DNA of 64,000 bases from Leptodontidium sp. MPI-SDFR-AT-0119. Its lineage: Eukaryota; Ascomycota; Leotiomycetes; Helotiales; Leptodontidiaceae. Below, piece after piece: positions 45,377 to 56,499 of this stretch. Under the pieces are notes generated by a model, which made no database searches, was not told the DNA's origin, and saw only the letters and a program-made list of their open reading frames with translations. A program made the position numbers and the translations under genes. How positions within the stretch are numbered: the stretch's first letter is position 1; each line of letters begins with the position of its first letter. The DNA lies in assembly GCA_020726505.1 (NCBI GenBank), contig JAHLEZ010000032.1:186001-250000 (forward strand), given 5' to 3'.

Positions 45377-45649
45377 GCAATGTTGGATGCGGCATATATC
45401 CACGAAGGCAACTTCAGTTGTTCAGTGGCAAGATCTCATTCAACTTCGGGCAGATGAGGGATGGGCACTACCGAAAAGAGACATAGCTTGCGGAGCGAAG
45501 GGACTGGGACGATCATCTTGTTGTGGGTATTACATCATACTTCTTCAGTTCATACACCATTGAGCCACAATTGCCAGTCTTTTGCATCTAAGGACTTTAA
45601 TCATGCCCGTAGAGTGGTTCTACAGGATCAAACCTTGTACCGAGTGTAA

Positions 45650-45960
45650 TCATGACAAGGTACTGCTAAGTACTAAGTCCCCACCCCCCATTCCGATCAC
45701 CCCCCTATTCCGATCACCTCGCTTAGCACACCGCTTGTTTACCTACTTACTTTTAACAATTAATAATTATCTTATTTTCTTATCGATTTTCTTAATTTTT
45801 AGAATATTAATTAGGACGGTTATTATACTAAAATACACTGAAGACGATATTGTTTTAGCTTTTAATATAGTCAAAAATGGCAAGTCCTTACGATGTGCCG
45901 TAAAAGAGTGGGGTATATTATACTCTACTTTTTATAACTAATATTATAATATAAACGCTT
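45650..45960 (+). mobile_element. pogo/Fot-type transposon 5' fragment
   Basis: At 45,834-45,941 the plus strand reads KYTEDDIVLAFNIVKNGKSL, then AVKEWGILYST, the psq-type helix-turn-helix that opens Fot/pogo transposases. It is followed at once by stops. Upstream, 45,675-45,720 contains two direct CCCCC-ATTCCGATCACC-type repeats that may be terminal motifs. AT-rich and truncated; no DDE domain here. It lies just downstream of the minus-strand zinc-cluster fragment and may have removed its 3' part. Confidence 0.6.
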
Positions 45961-45980
45961 ATTAATAAGCTACTAGTCAT

Positions 45981-46281
45981 TTACAGAGGCTGCGGGATGT
46001 AGTCATTGTATGTGCATCGCATGTCGAGTTCAGAACATCGACTACATAGCTGGTTGCCACTGCATTTGACCTTTCTGAATTTGCAGGATTCACTGGCACA
46101 GCGATTAGCTAGCCCCTCCCCTCCGCGCGCCCTAGAAGCTAAAGTAAAAGGATTCGAAGGGGAGGACACACCATGCTACGCGCGTGTACCTCTCTCGCTT
46201 TCTAGGACGCCGCATCTCGTCCCCTTCGGTATCACTGGCTGCTGGTCGCTTTTCATAGCGGAGAGTTGAGAGACCGAGCAT
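45981..46281 (-). pseudogene. Truncated Zn2Cys6 regulator (DNA-binding exons only)
   Basis: ATG at 46281-46279. Exon 1 (46281-46172) encodes an acidic then basic start (MRRPRKRERYTRVA). A 79-nt intron (46171-46093, GTGTGT...GCCAG, branch GCTAAT) follows, then exon 2 from 46092. Splicing restores a canonical zinc cluster: C-ESC-KFRKVK-C-SGNQL-C-SR-C-SELDMR-C, spacings 2,6,5,2,6. Unspliced, the first pair would be wrongly spaced. Exon 2 ends at TAA near 45,981, or at a possible donor GTAAAT two bases before it. No fungal regulator body follows; instead a pogo fragment is found. The gene is cut off from its promoter by a copia element one base upstream of the ATG. It was probably the regulator of the adjacent P450 locus (inference). 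Confidence 0.6.
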
Positions 46282-46287
46282 GATATT

Positions 46288-46576
46288 TGTTGATTGCACT
46301 ATGTTACCTAGAGCTCCCGCAATAAGTAACAACTTAGTCAATCGTTTGAGGCTTCAATACACGGTGTAAAAGTCTATGGTTGCATGTATGTATTTGGTGA
46401 AGTCTAAGGAGCTACTCTAAAGTGTCGAAGAGAGCTCTATATAAGAGGCTCTCATCGTGGGCTAGTCCCGAATTAGCTAGTGTCGAGTGCTCCTATTTAT
46501 GTCCTACAACCCCTGTTTTTGCCCGTCCTCCGTATTCACGTAATACGCCAATTACGTGAATATTATTATTCACACA
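46288..46576 (-). repeat. 3' LTR of the copia element
   Basis: 289 bp, TGTTGATTGC...TCACACA on the plus strand. Compared by eye with the LTR at 52308-52596 it shows about 13 differences, all transitions. This copy is the less AT-shifted of the two. Confidence 0.92.
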
Positions 46577-49500
46577 CTAGTAACTCTTCTTTTAAGAGCT
46601 TGCCTTTCTCTCTACTTATTTAGTCAACTTGACGTCGAACTTATTAGTCTCAATTAGCTCACGTAGTACTAAGTAAGCCTTTGACTTAGTTATGGCGTCG
46701 GTAGGGTTACTAGTTCCGTCAATCTAATCGACTCTATCGATTTCCCTACGTTCGTAACTTTAGCAAAGGCATATAAGGTCGACTATTAATCTCTTCTCTT
46801 ATATTATACTTAACTTAACGATATAGTCGTAAATTAATTTAGAATCCGTGTAAATACGTAGCGGAATAGTCGTGTTAAGTACTACCTTAAATGTCGACTT
46901 AATAGCTAATACTATGTCAAAGCCGTTACTTATAGCGAAGAGCTCTGAGGCTAGTACAGATCAAGTGATTCTCTTGTATTTTGTACTTAACTAATAGAGT
47001 ATATTTACTTTTCCGTCCTTATTAGTAGTAATAATGACGAAACTAATTTGTAAGTTATAGTCGGCGTTATTAGCGAAGCTTCCGTCTATAAAGACAGTTA
47101 TTTATACACTGGCAGTCTTTAATTTGACGAATTGTAAGCCTCTGCCGCTATTGTCCTTCTATTATTAGAGTCTCTTATTTAGCTCTTTAATATAGTAATA
47201 TTAAATATCAGTTACTTGTGCTACCCGTGACAGGTTAAACGCGGCTTTAAGTTGCGAAATAGTATTAAGGTAGGCTCCGCGGGCTCGTTATGCGACGTAT
47301 TATTCTCGTGGAGTGGCGCTCTTCGTGACTTTGCCCCTAGTACTAGTCATATTTATTGCTTTCTCTTAGACAAGTTATAAGGATTTAGTCTATCGTGCTT
47401 AGTCTAAATATATACTACTATCAGTGCTAAGAGTAATCATCCTTCCATTGAATTTAAGAATATAGTCTACCGTGAGTTCCTCTCGTAGTTTCGCCTTCTT
47501 TCCTGACTTTAATAACTCCTCTTTTTCCTTAACTGTAAATTCGCCGTTTATTAGAAAGAGTGTGTCGTCGGTTTATAAACTAACGATACTAAAGCTATTT
47601 CTATTATTAACGTATATAAGACAGGGGTCAAACGTTAAGTCCTTAGTGTTAAGTCTGACTTCATAGTACTTATATTAAGTGTTAAACTAGTGGTTTCCTG
47701 ACTCTAGTACTCCGTATAGTGGCTTTCTGACGCGGAAGAAGTAGCCTTCTTATTGAGGTACGCCTTTTAGTGCTCAGACGTAAATTTCTCGGACGAGCTC
47801 TGTATTTGACTGTGTATAGGCTTAGGTTATGTCCCGTAAGTAAAGCTTATACTCCGGGAACATTACTACTAAGTAAAGTAAGATTCTCTAGCTTATGCGT
47901 TAAATTGTCGGTGATTAAGTCAGCATAGTCGTCTTTCCTTCGTCATTATATACTTAGACAATAAGTCTTGACTTTTTATAAGCATTTAGTATGCCTACGT
48001 CCTTGACTTCGTCGACAAAGCGTGAGTTAAATATTCTTGTACTGACAGGGATATCACAGTAGTTTACGAACTTAAAGGTCTTGTTATCGATTAGTCTGTC
48101 AATCTCCTTTTGTCGCGAATGCTTGTAATTTGGCTCTCTATTAATATATATGGTGGCATCGCGTCGTGCGGCACGTAGTCTGCTTCTACGTCGAGTAGGT
48201 GTAAGAGTCGCGTCTAGTGGTGTAGCGTCGTCAGCTAGCTCTGGCTATAGTTCCTGGCGATTCTCCTGTGTTAGTTCTTAGTAGTCTCCATGCTCTAGTT
48301 CGGTGGCGCTTTGTTGTGTGTCTTATAAGAACGGTCATACGGACGTTGAGCGTAGAGTTACGGCCTTATTATTGACTTATACGATACAGTCCTCTCCTTA
48401 AGTCGCCAGTAGTGTGTATAGTCCTGTCCACTCGCCGCTCTTTTTTCCGAGTCTCTCTCTATACGTCATAATTAGAGACTGAAGCGGTAGGTTCTTGACA
48501 GTCACTGTACTTAGTCCGTTACGGGTATATAATACTCTGTCGACCTGTGATTACGCATAGAGCTTACGAACCTCTATTATAGCCTTCTTGTATACGGCGG
48601 CTCTCTCTGATACAGTCTTTAATAGAGCATCGTTTATTGTTATGCGAGGGAAGGCGCCGAATACGAGTAATGTCGGTACTAGGCCGTCCAGTCCTGCTGT
48701 GTCGTTAATTGCCTTAAGGGCTATTTGTAATACGCTCTCTTTTAACAAGCCTAGTAATTCTAATCTAACTATGTCGTAGATACGCTTTAGGATGGCGTAG
48801 TAACGCTCCACTTAACTGATAGAATGATAGGCTTCCGTAAGTACAGGTTTTGTCGTAATCCCTAGGGAAGTAGCGTATTAATTGAATTCGCTACTAATGA
48901 ATTGAAGTCCTTAGTCGTGTACAAGTATATCTAGTAGTCCTAAGTACGTGTCAATCTAATATTCCTTGATCTTCTCTTATACGTGCTCTATTGTCGTATT
49001 CTTAAGCTATCGTCCAGCCTAGAAGTGTGTCGATTAGTCTACTATATGTACTATATTAGTGCCGTCGATTGCAGCGATATTAATAAAAACGCAGTAATTA
49101 AAGTCAGTATCGTCTTTCAACGTGAAGCGGAATCGACTAGGTGATTTGCCGTGCTTCTGGTATTCTTTACAATACTTAGTTATATGCTTTAGCGCATCTA
49201 TATTAATATCATGGCCTGCTCTGTCAAGGAGCTTCTAAAGGCGTTTTACTGACGGATAGCCGAAGCGCCTATGAAGGCGGCGTATCTCTGGCTTTATAAG
49301 GTAGTATTCGTTCTATTTAATTGATTCCGTAAGAAAAGTATAGAGTAATTCGTCTTAAAGGAGCCAGGGGTGACTAAATCGTTAGATAATTAGTACTACT
49401 CTCTATTCGTCTTCCTTACGAAGTGTATTTATTAAGTTATTAAAGTAGAGCTTGTTTTTGTCCATATCGGCAAGGGAAAGTAAGAATAGAGTTCCTGTAT

Positions 49501-52307
49501 AAAAGACGTGAAATCGGAGCTTTCTTACTAGTATATTAATGTCAATAAAGCTAATAGAGGTAGCGTCGCCGATACCGAATTTGACGCTGATTATTATAGA
49601 TTCGTTGATTTCTGTAGGGTACAACTTATTATAAGCTAAATACTAGTTGTAGCTTATTATTAATCTACGAGTTACGCCTGTATCAATTAGGATGCTATGG
49701 AAATCACGTGAATTATATTGTATTTATATTAATTCCGTAGGTGGTTCTAGTGTCTTTTGCTTTCCTAGCCTAATATATAATAAGGCCTAGTTTGTAAGCT
49801 CTATAGTTATAGTCTCGGCCTCTTCCTATGTAATCTCTCTATAGAATAGTACTTCCGGTGAGTCTCTACCTAAGTCACATGACGTAGATATGTCGCTGCC
49901 GCTAAAGGTAATATTATCGGCGAAGAATTAGTCGTAATACTCCTCTTATATTCTTTTACAGTCGACGATAAACTATTAGAATCTCTTGTTAAAACCTTTT
50001 CCGAACTTGCCGTTGAATTTAGTACTATTCTGGCGTTTCTATGCCTCTTTTGCAACGTCTTGTTCTTATTGTGGATGCTCTATTAACTAACAGCTTAGTT
50101 TCTTATATACGATATATCGTTTCTTAGGTCTTTATTTGTGTCTATTATAGCTTGATTTGCCGTAGTTCTTGTCCTTTAGTCGGTAATAATACTCGCAGTC
50201 CGTAAAGAAGGTTTCCGTCGTACTCGCGGAGCCGTAAACGTGTTCGTATGTCTGAACGGAGCTCTTAAGTGAATTAACTAGCTCCGTAAGCGTCGCAGGT
50301 GGTGCGGAACAAGTGTTTTGGTATTTAGGTAGGTCTTAGCATGCTTGTATAAGCTTACTATATATGAAGTTGTCACTCTAGAGGTCATATATAAGGCTAT
50401 AACGTATGTGCGCAAGGTCGTTTAGCATTTACGTAAAGTATTCTATAAGGCTCTTCTCTGGAGTCTTCTACTTGTATGCCTTGAGGTTGACTAGGTTCTA
50501 TTTAGTCAGGTTCGCACGTTTAAAGCTCGCATCTTTAAAGTAATAAGAAATGGCCTTCGACATATACGTAAATGTCTCCTTAAGATATATTAAGGTGTTA
50601 TAGTAATACGTCTGTGCGTCTCCTCGTAGCATCATTGGAAAGGCCTTCGTATAGTCGTCTCTACCTATGTCGGCTCTCATACAATGATCGTAGAAGATGT
50701 TAAACTTAATACTAAACATATCCCCAGTGCCGGCATATTTATCTTCTATACGATATATCTTCTTTAACTGTACTAGCTTTTGTCCGAGCCCTCCGTATCC
50801 TTGTATAAGTAGTAGTGACAGTAGCTTATTATAATACTCGTTAGTTTGCTGTTATTATTGCACATTAAGGTACTACTAAGTCTATTGTTGACTTAGTTCC
50901 CGCTACTCCTTATATAGTAGTTCTGCGTCGCTTTGCCGTTATTGTCAGGGGAACGGCTCCTCTTAGTAAGTACGTGTGTTTAAATACTTTAACTAGTTAG
51001 TACAAGGCAAGGGGCGTTGATTCCTTGGAGGTATTGTATTCTATTGTTTTAATACTAGATTTAGAAGTCGCGGCTCACGTGTCTCTTAATATAGAAGTCG
51101 CGGACTTGGTGTCTCTTGATATTGAGGTCGAGCTTGAGTCGTCGTATCCTTGCGTGCTAGTGAAGAGCTGTAGTGAACCTTTGATAGTTACGCCTACTAA
51201 TTATTGTCGTTCTCTAGTGACTTTTGAGAGGTTCTTTAGTTAGACAATGTGTAATTGGCTTTCTTTATCTTTTTAAGACGAAGATTGAAGTATGCTGACT
51301 TAGGAGGAAGAAGGTCTTCTTGTATAGCCACTATTTCATTGTCTTCCCATGCTAGTAAGTCCTCTTTAGTTTGATATTCTTATAAAGCCTGTACTAGTGG
51401 TTGTGTCGTGTTAATATTAACTCCTCTTGATCTTAATACTCTAACTATCTTATTAAGTTTGCCCTTATATATAACGCTCTATAATTATAAGCTCTATTTA
51501 ATAAAGTCGTCTTAGAATTCCATTTATAAGTCTTCGTCATCGTATTATCTGTCGAAATATCTCTGGATGCGATCGTCGAAGTCGGAGTAGTCGCGCTTAG
51601 TTAGTACAAGTAGCGAATATCTATCTCCCTTCTTCTTCTTAGGTAGCTCGTAAAAGTCTTTAGCTTGAGAGCCTTCTCTTGACTATGGTTAGTGGAATAT
51701 ATTATAGCTAAGTGATCTATTGTTCTCTAAAAGTAGTTCGCTAGGGGGTCTGTCGTATTTTAATAGAGGTCGGTCGGGTAGTTCGTTAAATAGTAGTACG
51801 TCCTTAAAGTTATTTGAATTATAACGTGATCAGGCCATGTTCAAGTAGTCAAGGTTTAGTGTATTATAGGTGTATAAGGGTAGAGGTCTTTTAAAGTATT
51901 ATAATAAGGTGGGGGCAGGATGTCGAATGTCGGATGTCGAATTTAATGTCGAAAAGTTGGTGTTTTTACGTAATCGTCGCGCGCGTCAGTCTCTTTGTAC
52001 GATTGAAGGTGTAAGGAGTAGTTTAGTAAGTTGTTTTTGCCAGTTTTTGTTGTTTAATTTAATTCCGAAGGTCCTGCTAATACGGTATTATCCCGGTGCC
52101 CGCGTGAAGTAGTGGGAATCGTTAGCTAAACCTAGGGTCGGTTTGCCTTTACGAATTCAGTCAATATAGTATCTCCCGATTCCTGCGTAAGGCTGTCGTA
52201 GTAGTAGGTTCAAAGTACTACCCTCGTAGTGTTCTCAACAACTCTCTCCTTTTGCTGTCTTTGGCTAGACAGCGCGATTCGAGTGCTTTGATCTGTAAGC
52301 TAATTAG

Positions 52308-52596
52308 TGTTGATTGCACTATGTTACTTAGAGCTCCCGCAATAAGTAACAACTTAGTCAATTGTTTAAGGCTTTAATATACGGTGTAAAAGTCTATAGT
52401 TGTATGTATATATTTAGTGAAGTCTAAGGAGCTACTCTAAGGTGTCGAAGAGAGCTCTATATAAGAGGCTCTCATCGTGGGCTAGTCCCGAATTAGCTAG
52501 TGTCGAGTGCTCCTATTTATGTCCTGCAACCCCTGTTTTTGCCCGTCCTCCGTATTCACGTAATACGCCGATTACGTGAATATCATTATTCACACA
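52308..52596 (-). repeat. 5' LTR of the copia element
   Basis: 289 bp, same ends as 46288-46576. Most differences are C to T or G to A in this copy, the direction expected from RIP. Confidence 0.92.
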
Positions 52597-52601
52597 ATAT
52601 T

Positions 52602-53230
52602 GAAAGTGTTAAAAGTGAGACGGAGATAGAGGTGGAGATGGAGATGAAAGGGAAAGAGAAAGTGGACGAAGGAGGGGCGATGTAAGCTACAACGGGATTG
52701 GAGCAGCCCTCCCTCCGGTTGTGGCAACCCTGAATTCTTTGTTTCGTCCCTCTCTCCTAGTCTTGTCTCGGTACTAGGGGTCGGCAACGAGTTCTCGGAT
52801 TGCTAATCATAAAGTATCCCATTTAGGGGCTAAGCTTGAGTTTACGCGAGGTTGACGAATCTCTCCTGAACAATTAGTCCCCGCCCTTTTTTTGACGCAG
52901 CTTTCTCGGCTTCAACTTCCTCCATATACTTACTTGGCTGTGAGTACTCGAGAGACTGTTCTTTCTCCCACCCATCTTCGATTATAAATCTGAGCTGCTT
53001 CAACCGTTGGTCCCTGGCTGGGGTCTCGTCTGGCCCTCCACACCGTTCCATGGCATCCTGGTCAGACCGTCACATCTAAGGCTCGGGTTCCGATGCGCTT
53101 CAAGGGAACGCGCGAAGTCGGAGTTAAAACTAATCATATCTCCGTCGCCGGGAAGATGTTAACTCAGCGCCCCTCTCGACTGGTGAGGAAGAGATTCAAT
53201 TTTGCGGCTGGAGCATGAACCATCGCCATC
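52602..53230. other. Displaced promoter region and intergenic DNA
   Basis: Immediately right of the copia target site lies a GA-rich stretch (52,602-52,670), originally upstream of the zinc-cluster ATG. A minus-strand ORF of 69 codons (52842-53051, hydrophilic, RLKQLRFIIEDGWEKEQSLE) is protein-like but unassigned. 53,052-53,230 should contain the promoter of the next gene. Confidence 0.4.
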
Positions 53231-54655
53231 ATGGCGTCTACAGCCCTTCCTTCGCAATATGTCTCTCCAACGGAGATCCGCACTCTGTTCTCAAATGCCC
53301 TCTCTGCTATGTACAGAGACGAGGTACCGCTCTATGCTGACCTAGTCGCTCTCATATCCGACGCCAATGAAGCTACTTTCGCAAGGCGTCCACAGGTCAA
53401 GGCCAAAATACTAGAGACGAACCAGCTGGAGCGCCTTCATTTGGAGCGTCATGGTGCTATTCGTCTTGGAACCGCGGAAGAGATGTTCATGATGGCCAGA
53501 TTTTTAAAACTAATGGGTATGGTGCCAGTTGGCTATTACGATCTTGCTCAGGCCGGCCTGCCAGTTCATGCTACATGCTTCCGGACGACAGATCTAGACT
53601 CACTATCTCAGAACCCCTTCCGGCTTTTCGTCTCTCTCCTCCGGCTACCTCTCGTCGCTCCCAACCTCCGCAGCAAAGTCGCAGAGATCCTTTCCCGCAG
53701 GCAGATCTTCCACAACCGCGTTCTAGACCTTGTCACACTCGCCGAAATGAACGATGGCCGCCTCAATCAGAGTGAGGCCGCCGAATTAATTACCCTTGGC
53801 CTCCAAACCTTTAAATGGCAGTCTTCAGCTGTCGTCAGCATGGCCGAATACGCCGAGCTGCACAGCGAGAGCCCGCTGCTCGCCGACATTGTTGGCTTCC
53901 GCGGCCCACACATCAACCACCTGACGCCACGCACGCTCGACATCGACGCCGTGCAAAAGTTAATGCAGATCCACGGCTTCCCGGTCAAGGACATGATCGA
54001 AGGTCCGCCGCAGCGCAACTGCCCTATTCTGCTACGCCAGACCAGCTTTAAGGCGCTTGAAGAGGGAGTGCATTTCCCATCAGACAGAGGCTTAGCGTTG
54101 GGCTCGCATAAGGCGCGCTTCGGCGAGGTGGAGGAGCGGGGTGCAGCGCTGACACCAAAGGGCAGAAAGCTTTATGATCAGTTGATGCAGGATTGTACTC
54201 GGCGGGGAATCACGAGCCTTGATGAAGAGGCATATGCTGCAGTGTTTGCGGCGTTCCCAGACGACTGGGAGACATTGCGGAAACAGGAGCTGGCTTGGTT
54301 CCGGTACTATATTGCAGAGGAGCAGGACCTTGCAGCGTTACGGCAGGATAGCGCGGGGATGATTCCCAACTCGGTGGAGGAGTGTGTTGAGTATGGTTGG
54401 ATCAAGTATGAGCCGCTGGTATATGAGGATTTCCTGCCGCTGTCGGCGGCGGGAATTTTTGCAAGTAATTTGGGGGGGGAGAATGCTAATCGTGCAAAAA
54501 TGGGCACGCAGCTGGGTGACGAATTTGCGGCCCTAGAGGCGGCGTTGCAGGTTACAGTTAAGGATGAGATGTACACTTACGCGAGATTGCAAGAGGAAAG
54601 CTTGGCGAGCTGCAGGAGGGTGCTTTTTGTAGAAGTTAGAAGTAATGATAAATAA
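53231..54655 (+). CDS. 2-oxoadipate dioxygenase/decarboxylase family (HglS/YdcJ, DUF1338)
   Basis: An intronless 474-residue protein of full family length (bacterial members are about 450-465). In bacteria HglS converts 2-oxoadipate to D-2-hydroxyglutarate with O2 and Fe(II) in D-lysine catabolism; YdcJ is the E. coli homologue. Seen here: RHGAIRLGTAEEM with presumed metal ligand His74 and substrate Arg78, MGMVPVGYYDLAQAGLPVHA, FRGPHINHLTPRTLDID (His227/His230), IEGPPQRNCPILLRQTSFKA and ARFGEVEERGAALTPKGRKL with presumed ligand Glu299. All expected metal positions are kept, so activity is likely. The first ATG, close to a gene-start context, gives a standard N-terminus. It is flanked by transposons but shows no RIP. 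The fungal substrate is not known from sequence; amino-acid or 2-oxoacid breakdown is inferred. Confidence 0.88.
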   Translation: MASTALPSQYVSPTEIRTLFSNALSAMYRDEVPLYADLVALISDANEATFARRPQVKAKILETNQLERLHLERHGAIRLGTAEEMFMMARFLKLMGMVPVGYYDLAQAGLPVHATCFRTTDLDSLSQNPFRLFVSLLRLPLVAPNLRSKVAEILSRRQIFHNRVLDLVTLAEMNDGRLNQSEAAELITLGLQTFKWQSSAVVSMAEYAELHSESPLLADIVGFRGPHINHLTPRTLDIDAVQKLMQIHGFPVKDMIEGPPQRNCPILLRQTSFKALEEGVHFPSDRGLALGSHKARFGEVEERGAALTPKGRKLYDQLMQDCTRRGITSLDEEAYAAVFAAFPDDWETLRKQELAWFRYYIAEEQDLAALRQDSAGMIPNSVEECVEYGWIKYEPLVYEDFLPLSAAGIFASNLGGENANRAKMGTQLGDEFAALEAALQVTVKDEMYTYARLQEESLASCRRVLFVEVRSNDK

Positions 54656-54896
54656 TTTTTTGAGGATTAATTATAACTTCCTTAGGCCGCGTTTATATCA
54701 CTTTCACTGGATATATTGTGGTGGGGTTTACCCCTGTATCAGGTACCGAGCACGTAACCCCGGCAGGTCTATATTAGCTCTCAGCTCCTCCAGAGCTTTC
54801 CTTATCATCCTTAATATATATCACTTAAAGCTCTTAAGTTTTGTCTCTTGTTTTGCAGTACCGAAGGTTTGCTCCTTCACATTATAAACGGAATAT
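54656..54896. other. 3' flank, no gene
   Basis: AT-rich trailer of the HglS-like gene up to the transposase remnant. No ORF or repeat recognised. Confidence 0.4.
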
Positions 54897-55731
54897 ATGC
54901 AACAGTGTAAAAATTTCAATTATAACGAACATAGATGTGACGGCCATGGCCTGCCTTCTCATACCTCCCACAAGCTTCAGCCCTTTGACGTCGGAGTCTT
55001 TGCACCTTTGAAGGAAGCCTATCGACCCTATCGGGGCCAGGTTGATCGACTATTTCAAGGAGGTGCAAATACAATTGCCAAAGAACATTTCACCTCTGTG
55101 TATAGCCCTACAAGGGAAAGGGAGTTTACAAAGAGAAATATCACGTCCTCATGGGCGGCCTGTGGTTTGTTTCCCCTTAATCCAGACAGAGTACTTAGGA
55201 AGACACCGAAGCCTCCCGCTCAATCAACTGTCCCGAGGGCCGTTGAGATAAATGTGGGTTTGTGTCAGCAAGATGAAGTACCACAAACGTCCGTGACGCC
55301 AGTAACAACAGATGCTTTCATGTCGCTGCATAACCTGATTAAAGAGGATACCCATACACTTAAGCATACTACGGCTACAGAGGCGCGTGCAGAAGCTTGC
55401 TAATGCAGGCCAAAGATCTATTGCCTATTGTGCTCTCCTCGACGATCAAAATCAATTCTTGACGAAAATGAACAATGAAGCCAAAGTTCGCCGATCAACC
55501 AAGTCAGTATTACTAGGGAAAGGGAAGGCGAAGGTGATGAGTTATGAGGACACCGAGGAGGCACGAGCAACGCGCGTTGCGAAAGATGCCATGAAAGGTA
55601 AGGGAAAACGTTGTCGAAAGCGTAAGAGTGTTGTGTTAGAGGCGGATGAGCCAGAAGTGGCGCGTGCGGTGAAAGAGATCATCGAGGGCAGGGGGAAACG
55701 TGGTCGGAAGCGCAAGAGGCAGATGAGCTAG
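54897..55731 (+). pseudogene. pogo/Fot-type DDE transposase, 3' part
   Basis: Contains the end of a DDE_1 transposase: LPSHTSHKLQPFDVGVFAPL (the SH.LQPLDVG region before the last catalytic Asp area), FTKRNITSSWAACGLFPLNP and VLRKTPKPP. A one-base shift near 55,370 moves the frame to LQRRVQKLANAGQRS, then NNEAKVRRSTKSV and a basic tail with KRCRKRKS-like repeats. The N-terminal two thirds are missing. GC is normal, so this copy was not heavily RIP-mutated. It is not the other half of the fragment at 45,650-45,960, which is far more AT-rich. Confidence 0.7.
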
Positions 55732-56499
55732 AGCCAGATGTGGCGCGGATGATCGATGTACCAAAATCATGGAGGGCACCACTGGCGCGGATGTTCTAGG
55801 TGCACGTTGCGGAGATAATTGCTGCAAGAGAAATAGATGTAGTTCCAAATGGGATAAGTTGTCCCTTCATAATAATTTAAGGGTTATAATAACAATCTGA
55901 CTCTTCCTCTTCCGTCCTCACGTCGCCTGCGTCTTCTACTGCTAGCTTAGCAGGATCCTTCTTTTCCCACTTTCCCAGAGCTGTTTTCTGCTTTGTTGAG
56001 ACGACGAATCGCTCCTCGTACGCAGCCCGAACCACGCTCCTCGTCCTCCATTTGAAAGTTGCGTTTCGCGTGAATCGGAGCGCCAATATTCGTCTCCTAA
56101 ATGCTTAATAATTAGAAAGGGATAATTAGAGGGGCAAAATTCTCTTTGCAACAAATGGTAAGTGTTATCTATGTTGCGTAACAGAACGCATTGTTAAAAT
56201 TCAATGATTTAACGATACAAAGCTAATCTATCCCTTCCACACTCAAACCCGACACTTTATCGGTGCACGCAAAAGTAGAGGGCCAAGATAATTAAAGCTG
56301 CAGTTAGAGCTCTGATCTACAAAAATAAATGAAGCTCCACCGGCGGAATGACGTAAGATTTACTGCCTAAAGCTCAAGAAAGTAAAGTAACTCGTATCTA
56401 ATATAAATTTGCAATTATAACTACTAAAAAAGAGGGAAAATAATAATATAAAGACAGAAATTAGCTCTAGTAGTACGGCTTAAAACACCTTATATAGAG
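55732..56499. other. Unassigned transition into AT-rich island
   Basis: Minus-strand ORFs at 55877-56086 and 55942-56154 overlap in different frames (WRTRSVVRAAYEERFVVSTK in one). They may be a transposase scrap but I cannot place them. From 56,160 rightward composition falls to AT-rich. Confidence 0.3.

Larger units (their letters stand above)
46288..52596 (-). mobile_element. Complete Ty1/copia retrotransposon, RIP-mutated, 6.3 kb
   Basis: Two 289-bp LTRs (46288-46576 and 52308-52596) and the 5-bp duplication ATATT outside both ends define the insertion. On the minus strand gag starts near 51,838 (YNSNNFKDVLLFNELPDRP) with a core at 50,498-50,719. A pre-integrase region follows at 49,403-49,624 (FLLSLADMDKNKLYFNNL). 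The integrase end is at 48,551-48,811 (ALKAINDTAGLDGLVPTLLV) and reverse transcriptase at 47,450-47,720 (DPCLIYVNN, TDDTLF). Integrase before reverse transcriptase is the copia order. Stops fall at expected Trp, Gln and Tyr codons, so it cannot move. A purine-rich tract (AAAAGAAGAG) sits next to the 3' LTR. Confidence 0.9.

Noticed and set aside
45650..55731. The two pogo fragments as halves of a single split element
   Set aside because: They differ strongly in AT content and are separated by a P450-type regulator fragment, a copia element and an intact gene; different copies are simpler.
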